Positions 24,412 through 31,989 of a stretch of DNA of 45,923 nt are shown one piece after another (the stretch's first letter is position 1; the number at the start of each line of letters is the position of its first letter). The position numbers were made by a program, and so were the translations under genes. The notes beneath the pieces were generated by a model. That model did no database searches. It was not told the DNA's origin and was given only the letters and a program-made list of their open reading frames with translations. The DNA is taken from assembly GCA_005116895.1 (NCBI GenBank), contig SWDO01000004.1, positions 62,748 to 108,670 of the forward strand, in the 5' to 3' direction. The DNA comes from Nitrospira sp. Lineage in GTDB: Bacteria; Nitrospirota; Nitrospiria; Nitrospirales; Nitrospiraceae.

Positions 24412-25978
24412 TTCGGCTCCCCAAAGATAATTGACTATGCTGTTTCCAGCCTGGTCGTTTGGATCCAGGAAAATCGGATCGGTAATGGGCGCCCACGCTA
24501 TTTTCTCTCCAGAGCGCAGCTTCGGCCACGCAATGCGCCACTTGCACCATATTCTTGACCTCCAGATCGGCCCTCCCCGAAAAGGATTGGGACACCATCT
24601 GTTCCCACCGCGCAAGCTGGGCCGTGGCACGAACGAGCGACTCCCGAGAACGGATAAGCCCCACTTGCCCCCACATGATCCGGCGAAGCGAACTGCGTAC
24701 TTTTTCGGCATCCTCCAATCGTTCCAACCGAGCACTCCTCAGGCGCTCCACATGATGAGTCACATCAGGTATCGAACGGCGTGAGGCCCAAGCGACAGCG
24801 GCCACACCGGCCCGCATCCCAAACACCAATCCCTCAAGCAATGAATTACTGGCCAGCCTGTTGGCGCCGTGCACACCGCTACAGGCAACCTCGCCCGCCG
24901 CAAAAAGACCCGGCAAGGTCGTAGCCCCATTGAGGTCGGTCGCCACCCCCCCCATCATGTAATGGGCGCTTGGAGAGACCGGAATCCATTCTTCCGTGAT
25001 ATCGATATCGTGACGGAGACAGGTCGCATAGATCGTCGGGAATCGCCGTTTGACAAAACTCGCCCCCAAGTGAGTCACATCAAGGTAGACATGCCGAGCA
25101 CGCGTCGCCGCCATTTCCGCCCAAATCGCCCGCGCAACGATATCCCTCGGGGCCAAGGCGCCGAGCGGGTGATACTGTGACATGAAGGTCTCTCCCCTAT
25201 TATTGCGCAGCTGACCGCCCTCTCCTCGCATGGCTTCTGACAACAAAAAAGGCGGGCTTGAGGGCAGATACAGCGAGGTCGGGTGAAACTGGACGAATTC
25301 CATGTCCTGGAGTTGCGCTCCTGCACGAAATGCCATGGCCATACCGTCGCCGGTCGCATTCGGTGGATTGGTGGTGCGAGCAAAAATCTGTCCCGCCCCC
25401 CCTGTCGATAGAACCACGGCTTTTGCAGGAATAATGAATTGTTCCCCTGAATGCTCATCAAGCACCACCGCTCCGCAACATCGGCCATCCTCAACCACGA
25501 GATCAACGGTGAAATGGTAATCCAGCCGGACGATCCGCTTGTGTCGCATAGCCTGCGCGATCAGCACCCGCACCATTTCGTTCCCTGTCGCATCGCCTCT
25601 CGCACGGAGAATTCGGCTGCGGCTGTGGGCCGCTTCACGTGCAAAGGCAAATTTCCCACCCGCTTTGTCGAATTTCGCGCCCCAGCGGATGAGCTCTTGA
25701 ATCCGATCCGGTCCCTCCTCCACCAACACACGAACCGCTTCACGACGACACAGGCCGTGTCCGGCCTTCACGGTATCGGTCAAATGGATGGCGACATCAT
25801 CCTCTTCACTCAAGGCCACAGCCACCCCGCCTTGCGCAAAGATGGAATTGCTTTGTAAGGGATGGCCCTTGGTGAGCACGATCACTCGACCGATTTGACA
25901 GAGGTCCAGGGCAGCGCGAAGCCCAGCAACTCCGCTGCCGATGACGAGAAAATCTGCTTCCAGGGCGCTTCGCGGCAT
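24344..25978 (-). CDS. nadB: L-aspartate oxidase
   Basis: NadB oxidises aspartate to iminoaspartate with FAD in the first step of NAD synthesis. The 544-residue protein has the dinucleotide motif DFLVIGSGVAGLRAALDL (9-26), the succinate-dehydrogenase-like FAQGGVAVAL, the HPTSLYL segment, RGEGGQLRNNRGE and AAGEVACSGVHGANRLASNSLLE. The start at 25978 is chosen because the FAD motif should begin within about 10 residues; the frame continues to 26095 inside the next gene. The C-terminus past about residue 497 is unlike other NadB proteins and overlaps the transglycosylase gene by 68 bases. nadA and nadC are not nearby. Confidence 0.93.
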   Translation of the reverse strand: MPRSALEADFLVIGSGVAGLRAALDLCQIGRVIVLTKGHPLQSNSIFAQGGVAVALSEEDDVAIHLTDTVKAGHGLCRREAVRVLVEEGPDRIQELIRWGAKFDKAGGKFAFAREAAHSRSRILRARGDATGNEMVRVLIAQAMRHKRIVRLDYHFTVDLVVEDGRCCGAVVLDEHSGEQFIIPAKAVVLSTGGAGQIFARTTNPPNATGDGMAMAFRAGAQLQDMEFVQFHPTSLYLPSSPPFLLSEAMRGEGGQLRNNRGETFMSQYHPLGALAPRDIVARAIWAEMAATRARHVYLDVTHLGASFVKRRFPTIYATCLRHDIDITEEWIPVSPSAHYMMGGVATDLNGATTLPGLFAAGEVACSGVHGANRLASNSLLEGLVFGMRAGVAAVAWASRRSIPDVTHHVERLRSARLERLEDAEKVRSSLRRIMWGQVGLIRSRESLVRATAQLARWEQMVSQSFSGRADLEVKNMVQVAHCVAEAALWRENSVGAHYRSDFPGSKRPGWKQHSQLSLGSRTTGRTESKTRGRVVALRIPKRG

Positions 25979-25980
25979 CG

Positions 25981-26496
25981 TTATCGTGGGAGGGTCTGCG
26001 ATGAGGGAGGTTCCGCCAACAGCTGTTTTGTCTTCATTCCGAAAGGCACATCTCCTTGCGCGCCGCGCAGGAGAATCGACTGCGTACCGACCCATTGCAG
26101 CCGTGCGAGGCCTCGTTGTCGGACCCCCATGTCAGTGGCGTCTCGTTTCCACGTCCCTTGCCAATGGAGGAGGACGTTGATATCGTCCTTTTCAAGCACG
26201 ACCCGTTCGATCTTGAACTCGAGGGAGATGGCGGAAAAGGCAGTGAAGTCCATTTCGACCTGCCGTTTCAGTTCGTCCAGCTGCTCCATCGGCAACAGCA
26301 GGGCATGGAACTCGGACTGATTCTTTCGTTGATAGGCACTCCGCAAGGATTCCACCGCTTGATCGATACGGAGGAGTCGCTCATGCTCTGCTGGGTATCG
26401 GATGGTCTTCGACGGGCACCCAACGATCGCGACAGCAAGCACCATCAGCCACACGATGGCTGGAGGCCGTAAAAAACCAATCCTTTCAAGGTACAT
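25981..26496 (-). CDS. Predicted lipoprotein of unknown function, upstream of nadB
   Basis: The 171-residue product has a signal region with a lipobox ending at Cys27 (VAIVGC), so it is likely an outer- or inner-membrane lipoprotein. The mature part starts with a helical region (LLRIDQAVESLRSAYQRKNQSEFHALL) and continues with beta-type sequence (ISLEFKIERVVLEKDDINVLLHWQGTW), resembling NTF2-like/SnoaL folds with a helix followed by a curved sheet. I do not recognise a named family. The stop lies two bases before the nadB start, so the two are co-transcribed. The ATG at 26496 is the one nearest the hydrophobic helix. Confidence 0.6.
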   Translation of the reverse strand: MYLERIGFLRPPAIVWLMVLAVAIVGCPSKTIRYPAEHERLLRIDQAVESLRSAYQRKNQSEFHALLLPMEQLDELKRQVEMDFTAFSAISLEFKIERVVLEKDDINVLLHWQGTWKRDATDMGVRQRGLARLQWVGTQSILLRGAQGDVPFGMKTKQLLAEPPSSQTLPR

Positions 26497-26589
26497 GGTG
26501 GCGCAGTATAGCATAAGGGGAAAAGGCGCCGTGATCTTGCATTTTCAGCGGAAAGCTTTTAGACTCCCCCTCCTTAGGAGATACAGAAC

Positions 26590-26685
26590 ATGTCAAGCGT
26601 CCTGAAGAAACGGCGAAAGAAGATGCGCAAGCACAAGTATAAGAAGCTGCGCCAGCGCCAGAAGTTTCTTCGCCGAAAAAGCTAA
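26590..26685 (+). CDS. 31-residue basic AURKAIP1/COX24 (mS38-like) protein
   Basis: A tiny gene with TTAGGAGA ten bases before its ATG. The product is almost all Lys/Arg with the pattern SVLKKRRKKMRKHKYKKLRQ then RQKFLRRK. This is the AURKAIP1/COX24 motif, known in mitochondrial ribosomal protein mS38 and found as small stand-alone proteins in several bacterial phyla, where it is thought to bind the small ribosomal subunit. It is followed after 30 bases by a second small gene with its own strong ribosome binding site. Confidence 0.8.
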   Translation: MSSVLKKRRKKMRKHKYKKLRQRQKFLRRKS

Positions 26686-26715
26686 GTTCTACCGGCGTAG
26701 CCGGAGGAGGGAACC

Positions 26716-26934
26716 GTGGCCGAAGGGAGGAAAGTCCGCATCCGCGTACGAACGGTCAATTGTACCTACGTGGGCGACTTCCTCGTCCCTCCGATGCGGC
26801 ATCGCGTCTCCGATGCGATCAACGAAGAAGCCCGTCTCTTTATCAGCCTGACCGACGTGGTTATCGACGATAAGGAGCGCTCGGATTTTATTGCGATCAA
26901 TAAGAATCTAATCGAGTCGATCGCTCAACTCTAG
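26716..26934 (+). CDS. 72-residue protein, DUF6812-like
   Basis: The frame starts with GTG preceded by GGAGGAGGG. The protein is probably a small beta-barrel: KVRIRVRTVNCTYVGDFLVP, MRHRVSDAINEEARLFISLTDVVI and a C-terminal FIAINKNLIESI. The scheme of a short strand pair, then R(L/V)SD.(I/L)N...F..LTDV, recalls families annotated DUF6812, which are small and of unknown role. It lies just downstream of the AURKAIP1-like gene and 63 bases before the ABC exporter, and could be co-transcribed with either. Confidence 0.75.
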   Translation: MAEGRKVRIRVRTVNCTYVGDFLVPPMRHRVSDAINEEARLFISLTDVVIDDKERSDFIAINKNLIESIAQL

Positions 26935-26997
26935 TCGTTTCCTCTCACCCTCGTCAGCGTACTCGTTCAGCGTTGCCGTGAGCGAGGGCACGATTTC

Positions 26998-28752
26998 GTG
27001 CCGAGACACCGCCTGACCACGATGTCGATCTTCAAGCGATTCCTGCCGTTCATACGCCCGTATTTGCCACGGCTGATGCTGGCCGGGCTCTTCGTGAGCG
27101 GGGTTGCGCTCATCAATCTCGCCTTAGTTCGGCTGGCCGGCACGCTCTGGGATGTCATTACGGTTCAGCACGATGCCGACCAGATGGCTCGGTCGATCGG
27201 CCTGTTCATGAGCCTGGTGATTCTGCAGGGGCTCTGTTCGATGGGCCACAGCTACCTGACAGCCTGGATTTCTCAGCACATTCTCGCCGACTTTCGTCAA
27301 CATCTCTTTGGCCACCTGCAGACGTTGACGGTCAGTTTTTTCGCACGGCGCCGCACCGGGGAGTTGCTGTCGCGAGTCATGAACGACGTCGCGGTCATTC
27401 AATCCATCGTCACAGAAACCCCGATCGACACAGTCAAGCAACTCGTGACCTTCCTTGGCGGCATGACATTTCTGTTGATGATGAATTGGCGCCTCTGCCT
27501 CCTGATCCTGATCCTGCTCCCCTTGCTGGTCTTGGTCGCTAAAATATTCGGCCGCAGACTGAAATCCCTTTCCACCTCGATTCAAGACCACACAGCCGCG
27601 CTCAGCACCCTCATCGAAGAAGTGATTTCCGGCATTCGGATCGTTAAATCCTTCGTGCAGATACAGCGGGAAGAAACCCGCTTCGCCACCCAAGTGAACG
27701 AGATGCTTCGTCTCACACTGCATCGGGCAGGCATCATGGCCGTGTTTATTCCTGTGATCAGCCTGGTCACTTTTTCCGCGGCAGCAGCGGTGCTGTGGTA
27801 CGGCGGTCAACAAGTCATCGACGGGGCTGTCACGCCAGGGGAGCTGTTCGCCTTCGTCCTCTTTGCTGGCATCCTCATCGGTCCATTTAGCGCAGGAGCT
27901 CGCATTTTTACGCAGCTCAAAGAGGCGCAGGGAGCCCTGCAACGGGTCTTTGAGATTCTGGACGCACAACCGGAAATTGCGGATCAACCCACGGCGCAGA
28001 GTCTCTCCACAGTCGAAGGACACGTCCGAGTCGAGAGGGTCAGCTTCGGTTACGACCCTCAACATCCGGTGTTATTCGACCTGTCGTTTGAAGCCAAGCC
28101 TGGCGAATTGGTCGCTTTCGTCGGCCCAACCGGCGCCGGGAAAACCACGATGATGAATCTGCTTCACCGGTTCTACGATCCGATAGAAGGACGCCTCACC
28201 ATCGACGGCAACGATCTGCGTGATGTGACCCTTGAAAGTTGGTATCGACAGATTGCACTGGTCCCACAGGAGACCATCCTGTTTGGAGGAACCATCCTTG
28301 ACAATATTCGCTACGGAAAGAGGGACGCGGACGAAGCCGCAGTATCGGAAGCGAGCAAAGCCGCTCATGCACACGACTTCATCCTTGGCTTGCCCGATGG
28401 ATACCAAACCCTGGTCGGCGAGAAGGGGGTCAATCTCTCAGGCGGACAACGCCAACGCATTGCGATTGCTCGAGCCATCATAAAGAATCCTCGCATTTTA
28501 CTATTGGACGAAGCCACCTCATCGCTCGATACCGAATCGGAACGGCTGGTTCAAGAAGCACTCCATCGCCTCATGGCAGGTCGCACGACCTTTGTCGTTG
28601 CCCACCGACTGTCGACCATCCAGCGGGCCGACCGAATTCTGGTCCTGGATAAGGGGAAATTGGTCGAGGAAGGTACTCACACAGAGCTTTTAACGCGTAA
28701 GGGTCTGTACCATTACCTCTATACCATCCGCTTGAACGAACCGACCTCCTGA
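26998..28752 (+). CDS. MsbA-type ABC exporter (membrane-ATPase fusion)
   Basis: A 584-residue half transporter with six membrane helices (about 20-320) and an ATPase domain. Walker A is GPTGAGKTT at 376-384, the signature LSGGQRQR starts at 480, and Walker B with the catalytic Glu is LLLDEATS at about 501-508, followed by the H-loop His in VVAHRLST. Such homodimers export lipid A core or other hydrophobic molecules; neighbours do not settle which. The GTG at 26998 has GAGGG nine bases upstream; ATG at 27022 is the alternative start. No lipid A genes (such as lpxK or waaA) follow. Confidence 0.88.
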   Translation: MPRHRLTTMSIFKRFLPFIRPYLPRLMLAGLFVSGVALINLALVRLAGTLWDVITVQHDADQMARSIGLFMSLVILQGLCSMGHSYLTAWISQHILADFRQHLFGHLQTLTVSFFARRRTGELLSRVMNDVAVIQSIVTETPIDTVKQLVTFLGGMTFLLMMNWRLCLLILILLPLLVLVAKIFGRRLKSLSTSIQDHTAALSTLIEEVISGIRIVKSFVQIQREETRFATQVNEMLRLTLHRAGIMAVFIPVISLVTFSAAAAVLWYGGQQVIDGAVTPGELFAFVLFAGILIGPFSAGARIFTQLKEAQGALQRVFEILDAQPEIADQPTAQSLSTVEGHVRVERVSFGYDPQHPVLFDLSFEAKPGELVAFVGPTGAGKTTMMNLLHRFYDPIEGRLTIDGNDLRDVTLESWYRQIALVPQETILFGGTILDNIRYGKRDADEAAVSEASKAAHAHDFILGLPDGYQTLVGEKGVNLSGGQRQRIAIARAIIKNPRILLLDEATSSLDTESERLVQEALHRLMAGRTTFVVAHRLSTIQRADRILVLDKGKLVEEGTHTELLTRKGLYHYLYTIRLNEPTS

Positions 28753-28764
28753 AATTGTCGGTTC
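28738..28764 (+). terminator. Hairpin at the end of the exporter gene
   Basis: GAACCGAC (28738-28745) pairs with GTCGGTTC (28757-28764), with an 11-base loop that includes the exporter stop codon. It lacks a T tract, so its role as a terminator is uncertain. A Pho-box-like site follows 37 bases further on. Confidence 0.35.
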
Positions 28765-28800
28765 ACAACCCTCAATACCCTCGACTTTCCATCTTTCCAT

Positions 28801-28818
28801 TTGTAACAAGCCTGTAAT
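28801..28818 (+). promoter_or_regulatory. Pho-box-like direct repeat before the response regulator
   Basis: TTGTAAC-AAGC-CTGTAAT: two seven-base half sites spaced 11 bases apart, the geometry of the PhoB-binding Pho box (E. coli consensus half site CTGTCAT). TATGCT at 28829-28834 lies ten bases after the second half site, the distance expected for a PhoB-activated -10 element. The site is 56 bases before the likely GTG start of the response regulator, suggesting autoregulation. Confidence 0.55.
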
Positions 28819-28874
28819 GTAGAGAGCGTATGCTTGCTCGTGCAGGCTTAAGGAAGAATGCTGGGGGAGATTCC

Positions 28875-29582
28875 GTGAGTTCACCACGTCCCAAGAAAAT
28901 TCTCATCGTCGAAGACGAACAGGATATTGCGCAGTTGCTCAAGCACTATCTTGAGAAGGACGGATTTCATGCCTGCCTCGCCACAACCGGTCTTGAAGCG
29001 TTGAAGCTCGTGGCGTCTGAGCATCCTGATCTGGTGATTCTCGATCTCATGTTGCCTCACCTGAACGGATTGGAGGTATGCAAAACACTCCGGCACAAGC
29101 CTGAGACCGCACTGTTGCCGATCATCATGCTCACGGCGAAGAACGAAGAGTCCGATACGGTTGTCGGACTGGAGCTCGGAGCCGATGATTACGTCACCAA
29201 ACCTTTCAGCCCCAAGACATTGGTGGCTCGGGTCAAATCCCTCTTCCGTCGGCTGGAACGGACAAACGATCACAAACCAACGTCCTTAGTGTACGATTCT
29301 CTCCACATGGACCTGACGCGCCATGAAGTGACGGTCAGAGGGAAAGAAGTGCTGCTCACAGCGAAGGAGTTTGGACTGCTGGAGCATCTCTTACGTCACC
29401 CTGGACGAGTACTGACGCGGGAGGTACTGCTCAATGAAGTGTGGGGTTACGACTATTATGGGACAACGCGAACCGTTGACGTCCATGTTCGGCGATTGAA
29501 ACTGAAAGTGCCGCTCCTCAATGACTCGATTGTCTCGGTCAAGACGCTTGGATACAAATTATTGGATCACCCTCAAGTATAG
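28875..29582 (+). CDS. OmpR/PhoB-family response regulator
   Basis: The 235-residue protein has a receiver domain (8-122) with the phosphoacceptor Asp57 ([12 protein letters not shown]), acidic pair Glu13-Asp14 (IVEDEQD) and Lys109-Pro ([10 protein letters not shown]), and a C-terminal winged helix (about 140-232; [49 protein letters not shown]-like). Best fit is PhoB. GTG at 28875 is chosen because GGGGGAGA lies just upstream; the frame is open to 28830. No sensor kinase is adjacent: the neighbour, arsC, is convergent. A Pho-box-like repeat precedes it. Confidence 0.85.
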   Translation: [235 protein letters not shown]

Positions 29583-29673
29583 TCAATTCGCCTGCATTGT
29601 CGCGATGTCGACAACATTGCGAAGGACATAACGAACCTCGCTCGTCCCTCCGCCTCTTCGCCGTCTCCTCTGG

Positions 29674-30132
29674 TCATGAACCTTGGGGGGAGGACGGTGA
29701 ACCAGATTCCGATGATTGATCCACCGGTCGCAGCCACTTTTTGACCTGCTCGGCAATCTCATCACGTACTCGACGGAAGACTTGCAGGCGATCAGAATCA
29801 GAGCCTTGTGCATCGGCAGGATCATCAAAACTCCAATGTAACTGGACATCCCCTCTGGGATCCGCCGGGCACGATGCGTGGGCGTGATCACAGACTGTAA
29901 TGACGTAGTGGAGATGTCGTCCTTGGAATTCGGCAACGTGCTTCGAGCGATGGCGAGAGATATTGATTCCCAGCTCTCCCATCACCTCAACAGCTCGCGG
30001 ATTCACATCGACCGGGTTGGTCCCCGCACTCAAAACCTCAAACTGGCTTTCGGCCAAGTGGCGTAGCCATCCCTCCGCCATCTGACTGCGGCAAGAGTTG
30101 CCTGTACATAAGAAGAGGACGGTAGGTTTCAT
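29674..30132 (-). CDS. arsC: Thioredoxin-dependent arsenate reductase
   Basis: This 152-residue ArsC belongs to the low-molecular-weight tyrosine phosphatase fold. The P-loop is Cys9-TGNSC-Arg15 followed by Ser16, and the redox pair is Cys81 and Cys88 (VCDHAHASCP), matching Cys10, Cys82 and Cys89 of Staphylococcus ArsC. It reduces arsenate to arsenite in the cytoplasm, then regenerates by thioredoxin. The frame is open to 30429, but the family starts at the Met at 30132, which overlaps the acr3 stop by four bases (ATGA). It is thus translationally coupled to the efflux gene. Confidence 0.93.
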   Translation of the reverse strand: MKPTVLFLCTGNSCRSQMAEGWLRHLAESQFEVLSAGTNPVDVNPRAVEVMGELGINISRHRSKHVAEFQGRHLHYVITVCDHAHASCPADPRGDVQLHWSFDDPADAQGSDSDRLQVFRRVRDEIAEQVKKWLRPVDQSSESGSPSSPQGS

Positions 30133-31226
30133 GCCGGCTGCTCCACTGGAAACCAAGTCCGCGTCCGATTGCAGAAGGCACAGACAGAGAGCATGACCGG
30201 CACTTCCACCAGCACTCCCACAACGGTTGCCAGCGCTGCGCCCGACTCCGGCCCAAACAAGGCGATGGCCGTTGCAACCGCCAACTCGAAGAAATTGCTC
30301 GCACCGATCAATGCCCCCGGCGCCGCCACCGCATGTGGCACCTTGAGCCACTTCATCAAGCCATAGGCCAATGAGGCATTGAAATAAACCTGGATCAGAA
30401 TGGGGACGGCGATGAGCGCCACATGCCATGTCTTGCCGGTGATATTGTCGGCTTGGAACGCGAACAATAACACCAGCATCGCGAGGAGGGCGATAATAGT
30501 GATCGGAGCGAATCGAGGGAGCACACGATCTTCAAACCGAGCTTTGCCCTGTTGTGCAATGAACCAATGCCGCAAGACCACGCCGATGATGAGTGGAATG
30601 ACGATGAAAGCCAAGACGGAATAGAGCAAGACCGGAAGTGGAACCGTCAACGCCGAAGCACCAGTGACCAAGAATCCGACGATCGGGGCAAAGAGCAGCA
30701 GCATAATCAAATCGTTCACGGAGACTTGGACAAGCGTGTAGGCGGGATCACCATCGGTCAGATAGCTCCAGACGAACACCATGGCGGTACAGGGCGCCGC
30801 AGCCAAAATAATGGTTCCGGCAATGTATTGATCCGCCTCGCTCGGAGCAATCCAGGCAGAGAACACGAGTCGAAAAAACACCCAGCTGAAGAAGGCCATC
30901 GAAAACGGTTTGACGATCCAATTCACGAAGAGAGTCACCAGCAATCCGGTCGGTCTCTTGCCCACATTGCGAATGGATGCGACATCGATCTTCATCATCA
31001 TCGGAATGATCATGAACCAGATGAGTACCGCGATCGCGGCATTCACATGGCTGCCCTCCCCGAATTCCCAACTACGCAGCCATGTGACGACGCCGGGAGC
31101 GGATTTCCCCAGCAGCACTCCCCCGATCATGCAGAGCGCCACCCAGATCGTGAGATACCGCTCGAACAGATTCAGCCGCTTCTCTAGAGACTGAACTGGC
31201 GGGCCTGATGCCATTGCGATGTCCAT
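30129..31226 (-). CDS. acr3: Arsenite efflux transporter of the ACR3 family
   Basis: A 365-residue protein with about ten membrane helices. The hallmark APCTAMVFVWS carries the essential Cys146, and the matching second helix is in VSVNDLIMLLLFAPIVGF. ACR3 exports arsenite, and sometimes antimonite, using the proton gradient. ATG at 31226 is chosen because AGAGGA lies about 9 bases upstream; the frame is open to 31253. It is the second unit of an operon: arsR stub, acr3, arsC. Its ribosome binding site overlaps the end of the stub. Confidence 0.94.
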   Translation of the reverse strand: MDIAMASGPPVQSLEKRLNLFERYLTIWVALCMIGGVLLGKSAPGVVTWLRSWEFGEGSHVNAAIAVLIWFMIIPMMMKIDVASIRNVGKRPTGLLVTLFVNWIVKPFSMAFFSWVFFRLVFSAWIAPSEADQYIAGTIILAAAPCTAMVFVWSYLTDGDPAYTLVQVSVNDLIMLLLFAPIVGFLVTGASALTVPLPVLLYSVLAFIVIPLIIGVVLRHWFIAQQGKARFEDRVLPRFAPITIIALLAMLVLLFAFQADNITGKTWHVALIAVPILIQVYFNASLAYGLMKWLKVPHAVAAPGALIGASNFFELAVATAIALFGPESGAALATVVGVLVEVPVMLSVCAFCNRTRTWFPVEQPA

Positions 31227-31246
31227 GATGAATATCCTCTGGTGAT

Positions 31247-31351
31247 TCAACAATGTGACGAAGCAGCAATGCGTTTCCGCTGCTCGTCGTTCCGAAGTTG
31301 CTCTAGAATTCGCACTCGCACCTCATCCGACAGCGCATGAAAGAGACGCAC
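31247..31351 (-). pseudogene. arsR: Truncated ArsR repressor (34 codons)
   Basis: A GTG at 31351 with GGGAGAAGG just upstream opens a frame that reads RLFHALSDEVRVRILEQL, the first helices of an ArsR/SmtB repressor (usual pattern KALADETRLRILxLL). It stops after 34 codons, before the recognition helix and the ELCVCDL-type arsenite-binding cysteines, and acr3 begins 20 bases on. Full ArsR is about 100 residues, so DNA binding and sensing are lost. The ArsR operator upstream remains. The frame is clean up to the stop, indicating either an internal deletion or a premature end rather than slow decay. Confidence 0.8.
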
Positions 31352-31401
31352 GGCCTTCTCCCTTGTTTTCGTCCGGGTCGCTGTCCTGACTCTTTAAGTA
31401 C

Positions 31402-31417
31402 ATCAATAATTATTGAT
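31402..31417 (-). promoter_or_regulatory. ArsR-type operator in the ars promoter
   Basis: ATCAATAATTATTGAT is a perfect 16-bp palindrome matching ATCAA-N6-TTGAT, the arsenic repressor operator known from E. coli and plasmid ars operons. On the minus strand it follows TTGACTG, a good -35 element, so a bound repressor would cover the promoter spacer. It lies 51 bases upstream of the truncated arsR start. Confidence 0.85.
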
Positions 31418-31512
31418 CAGTCAACCGTAAAACTGCCTCCACAAGGCCACCTCCAAACTTTTCACATAGGCGTAAACTCCTGGCAAATAACAGTTGCCAT
31501 TCACGCTGGAGC

Positions 31513-31923
31513 TCAGGCCAAAGAAGGCACGGCAAGATTTGATGAGATTGACGGCAATGTGACATCGTGATTGTCGGATGTCAGACCGCGTACCTGTAAC
31601 CAAAAGGCGTTGGCCCTTGGTCCCTGAACGATCGCAAACGTGAGTTGCGGAGAGTTCAGACTTTCAAACACGATGTAGTCTGCAATTATTCCAATCAGAT
31701 TTTCCGAGTCATCCGGCCGGTGAAACCGCAACGCATACCCATCATCAAGCTTCTGAATTTCCTTCACGTACTTGACTAAGTTGCTGACCACCATCTGTCG
31801 GCGCAAGGCCATTGGAGAGTTGGGTGACCGAGACACGGGCGCTTGCTGTTCACGAGATGGAGACTGATATCCGAACGTCTCTCCTCTCCACTGTACTGTT
31901 GGGATAGATCGTCGAGACGGCAT
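31513..31923 (-). CDS. Hypothetical protein, 136 residues
   Basis: The ATG at 31923 has GAGGATGAG just upstream. The N-terminal 45 residues are low-complexity, Pro/Ser/Arg-rich and probably disordered. The C-terminal part (about 50-125) is compact: VKEIQKLDDGYALRFHRP, LIGIIADYIVFESLNSPQLTF and WLQVRGL. From memory this resembles an unnamed small domain with the scheme DDGYAFRFP...LAEFI..ER.CCPF..F, often near metal-resistance genes, but the double Cys is absent here. It starts 66 bases after the PhoX-like gene on the same strand, past a strong hairpin, and is read toward the ars operator. Confidence 0.5.
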   Translation of the reverse strand: MPSRRSIPTVQWRGETFGYQSPSREQQAPVSRSPNSPMALRRQMVVSNLVKYVKEIQKLDDGYALRFHRPDDSENLIGIIADYIVFESLNSPQLTFAIVQGPRANAFWLQVRGLTSDNHDVTLPSISSNLAVPSLA

Positions 31924-31940
31924 CTCATCCTCGTTGCAGA

Positions 31941-31973
31941 GTGGGCCCTCAGACCTTCGGTCCAAGGGCCCAC
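31941..31973 (-). terminator. Strong hairpin between phoX-like gene and 136-residue gene
   Basis: GTGGGCCCT (31941-31949) pairs perfectly with AGGGCCCAC (31965-31973), and inside it GACC (31952-31955) pairs with GGTC (31959-31962) around a TTC loop. It starts 16 bases after the stop of the PhoX-like gene. No T tract follows, so it may be a rho-independent terminator of weak type, a pause site or an mRNA-stabilising structure. Confidence 0.5.
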
Positions 31974-31989
31974 CACCCTTATAGAACTC

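Noticed and set aside
27124..28065. 313-residue minus-strand frame inside the ABC exporter
   Set aside because: It is antisense to a well-conserved transporter and its composition (Asp, Glu, His, Gln rich) is that of an antisense shadow.
29880..29905. CTGTAAT inside arsC as a fifth Pho-box half site
   Set aside because: It lies within coding sequence and lacks a matching half site 11 bases upstream.
29583..29936. 117-residue minus-strand frame between the response regulator and arsC
   Set aside because: It overlaps arsC in another frame, and its product has no recognisable features.
30552..31187. 211-residue plus-strand frame inside acr3
   Set aside because: Antisense shadow of a strongly conserved membrane protein; charged low-complexity product.
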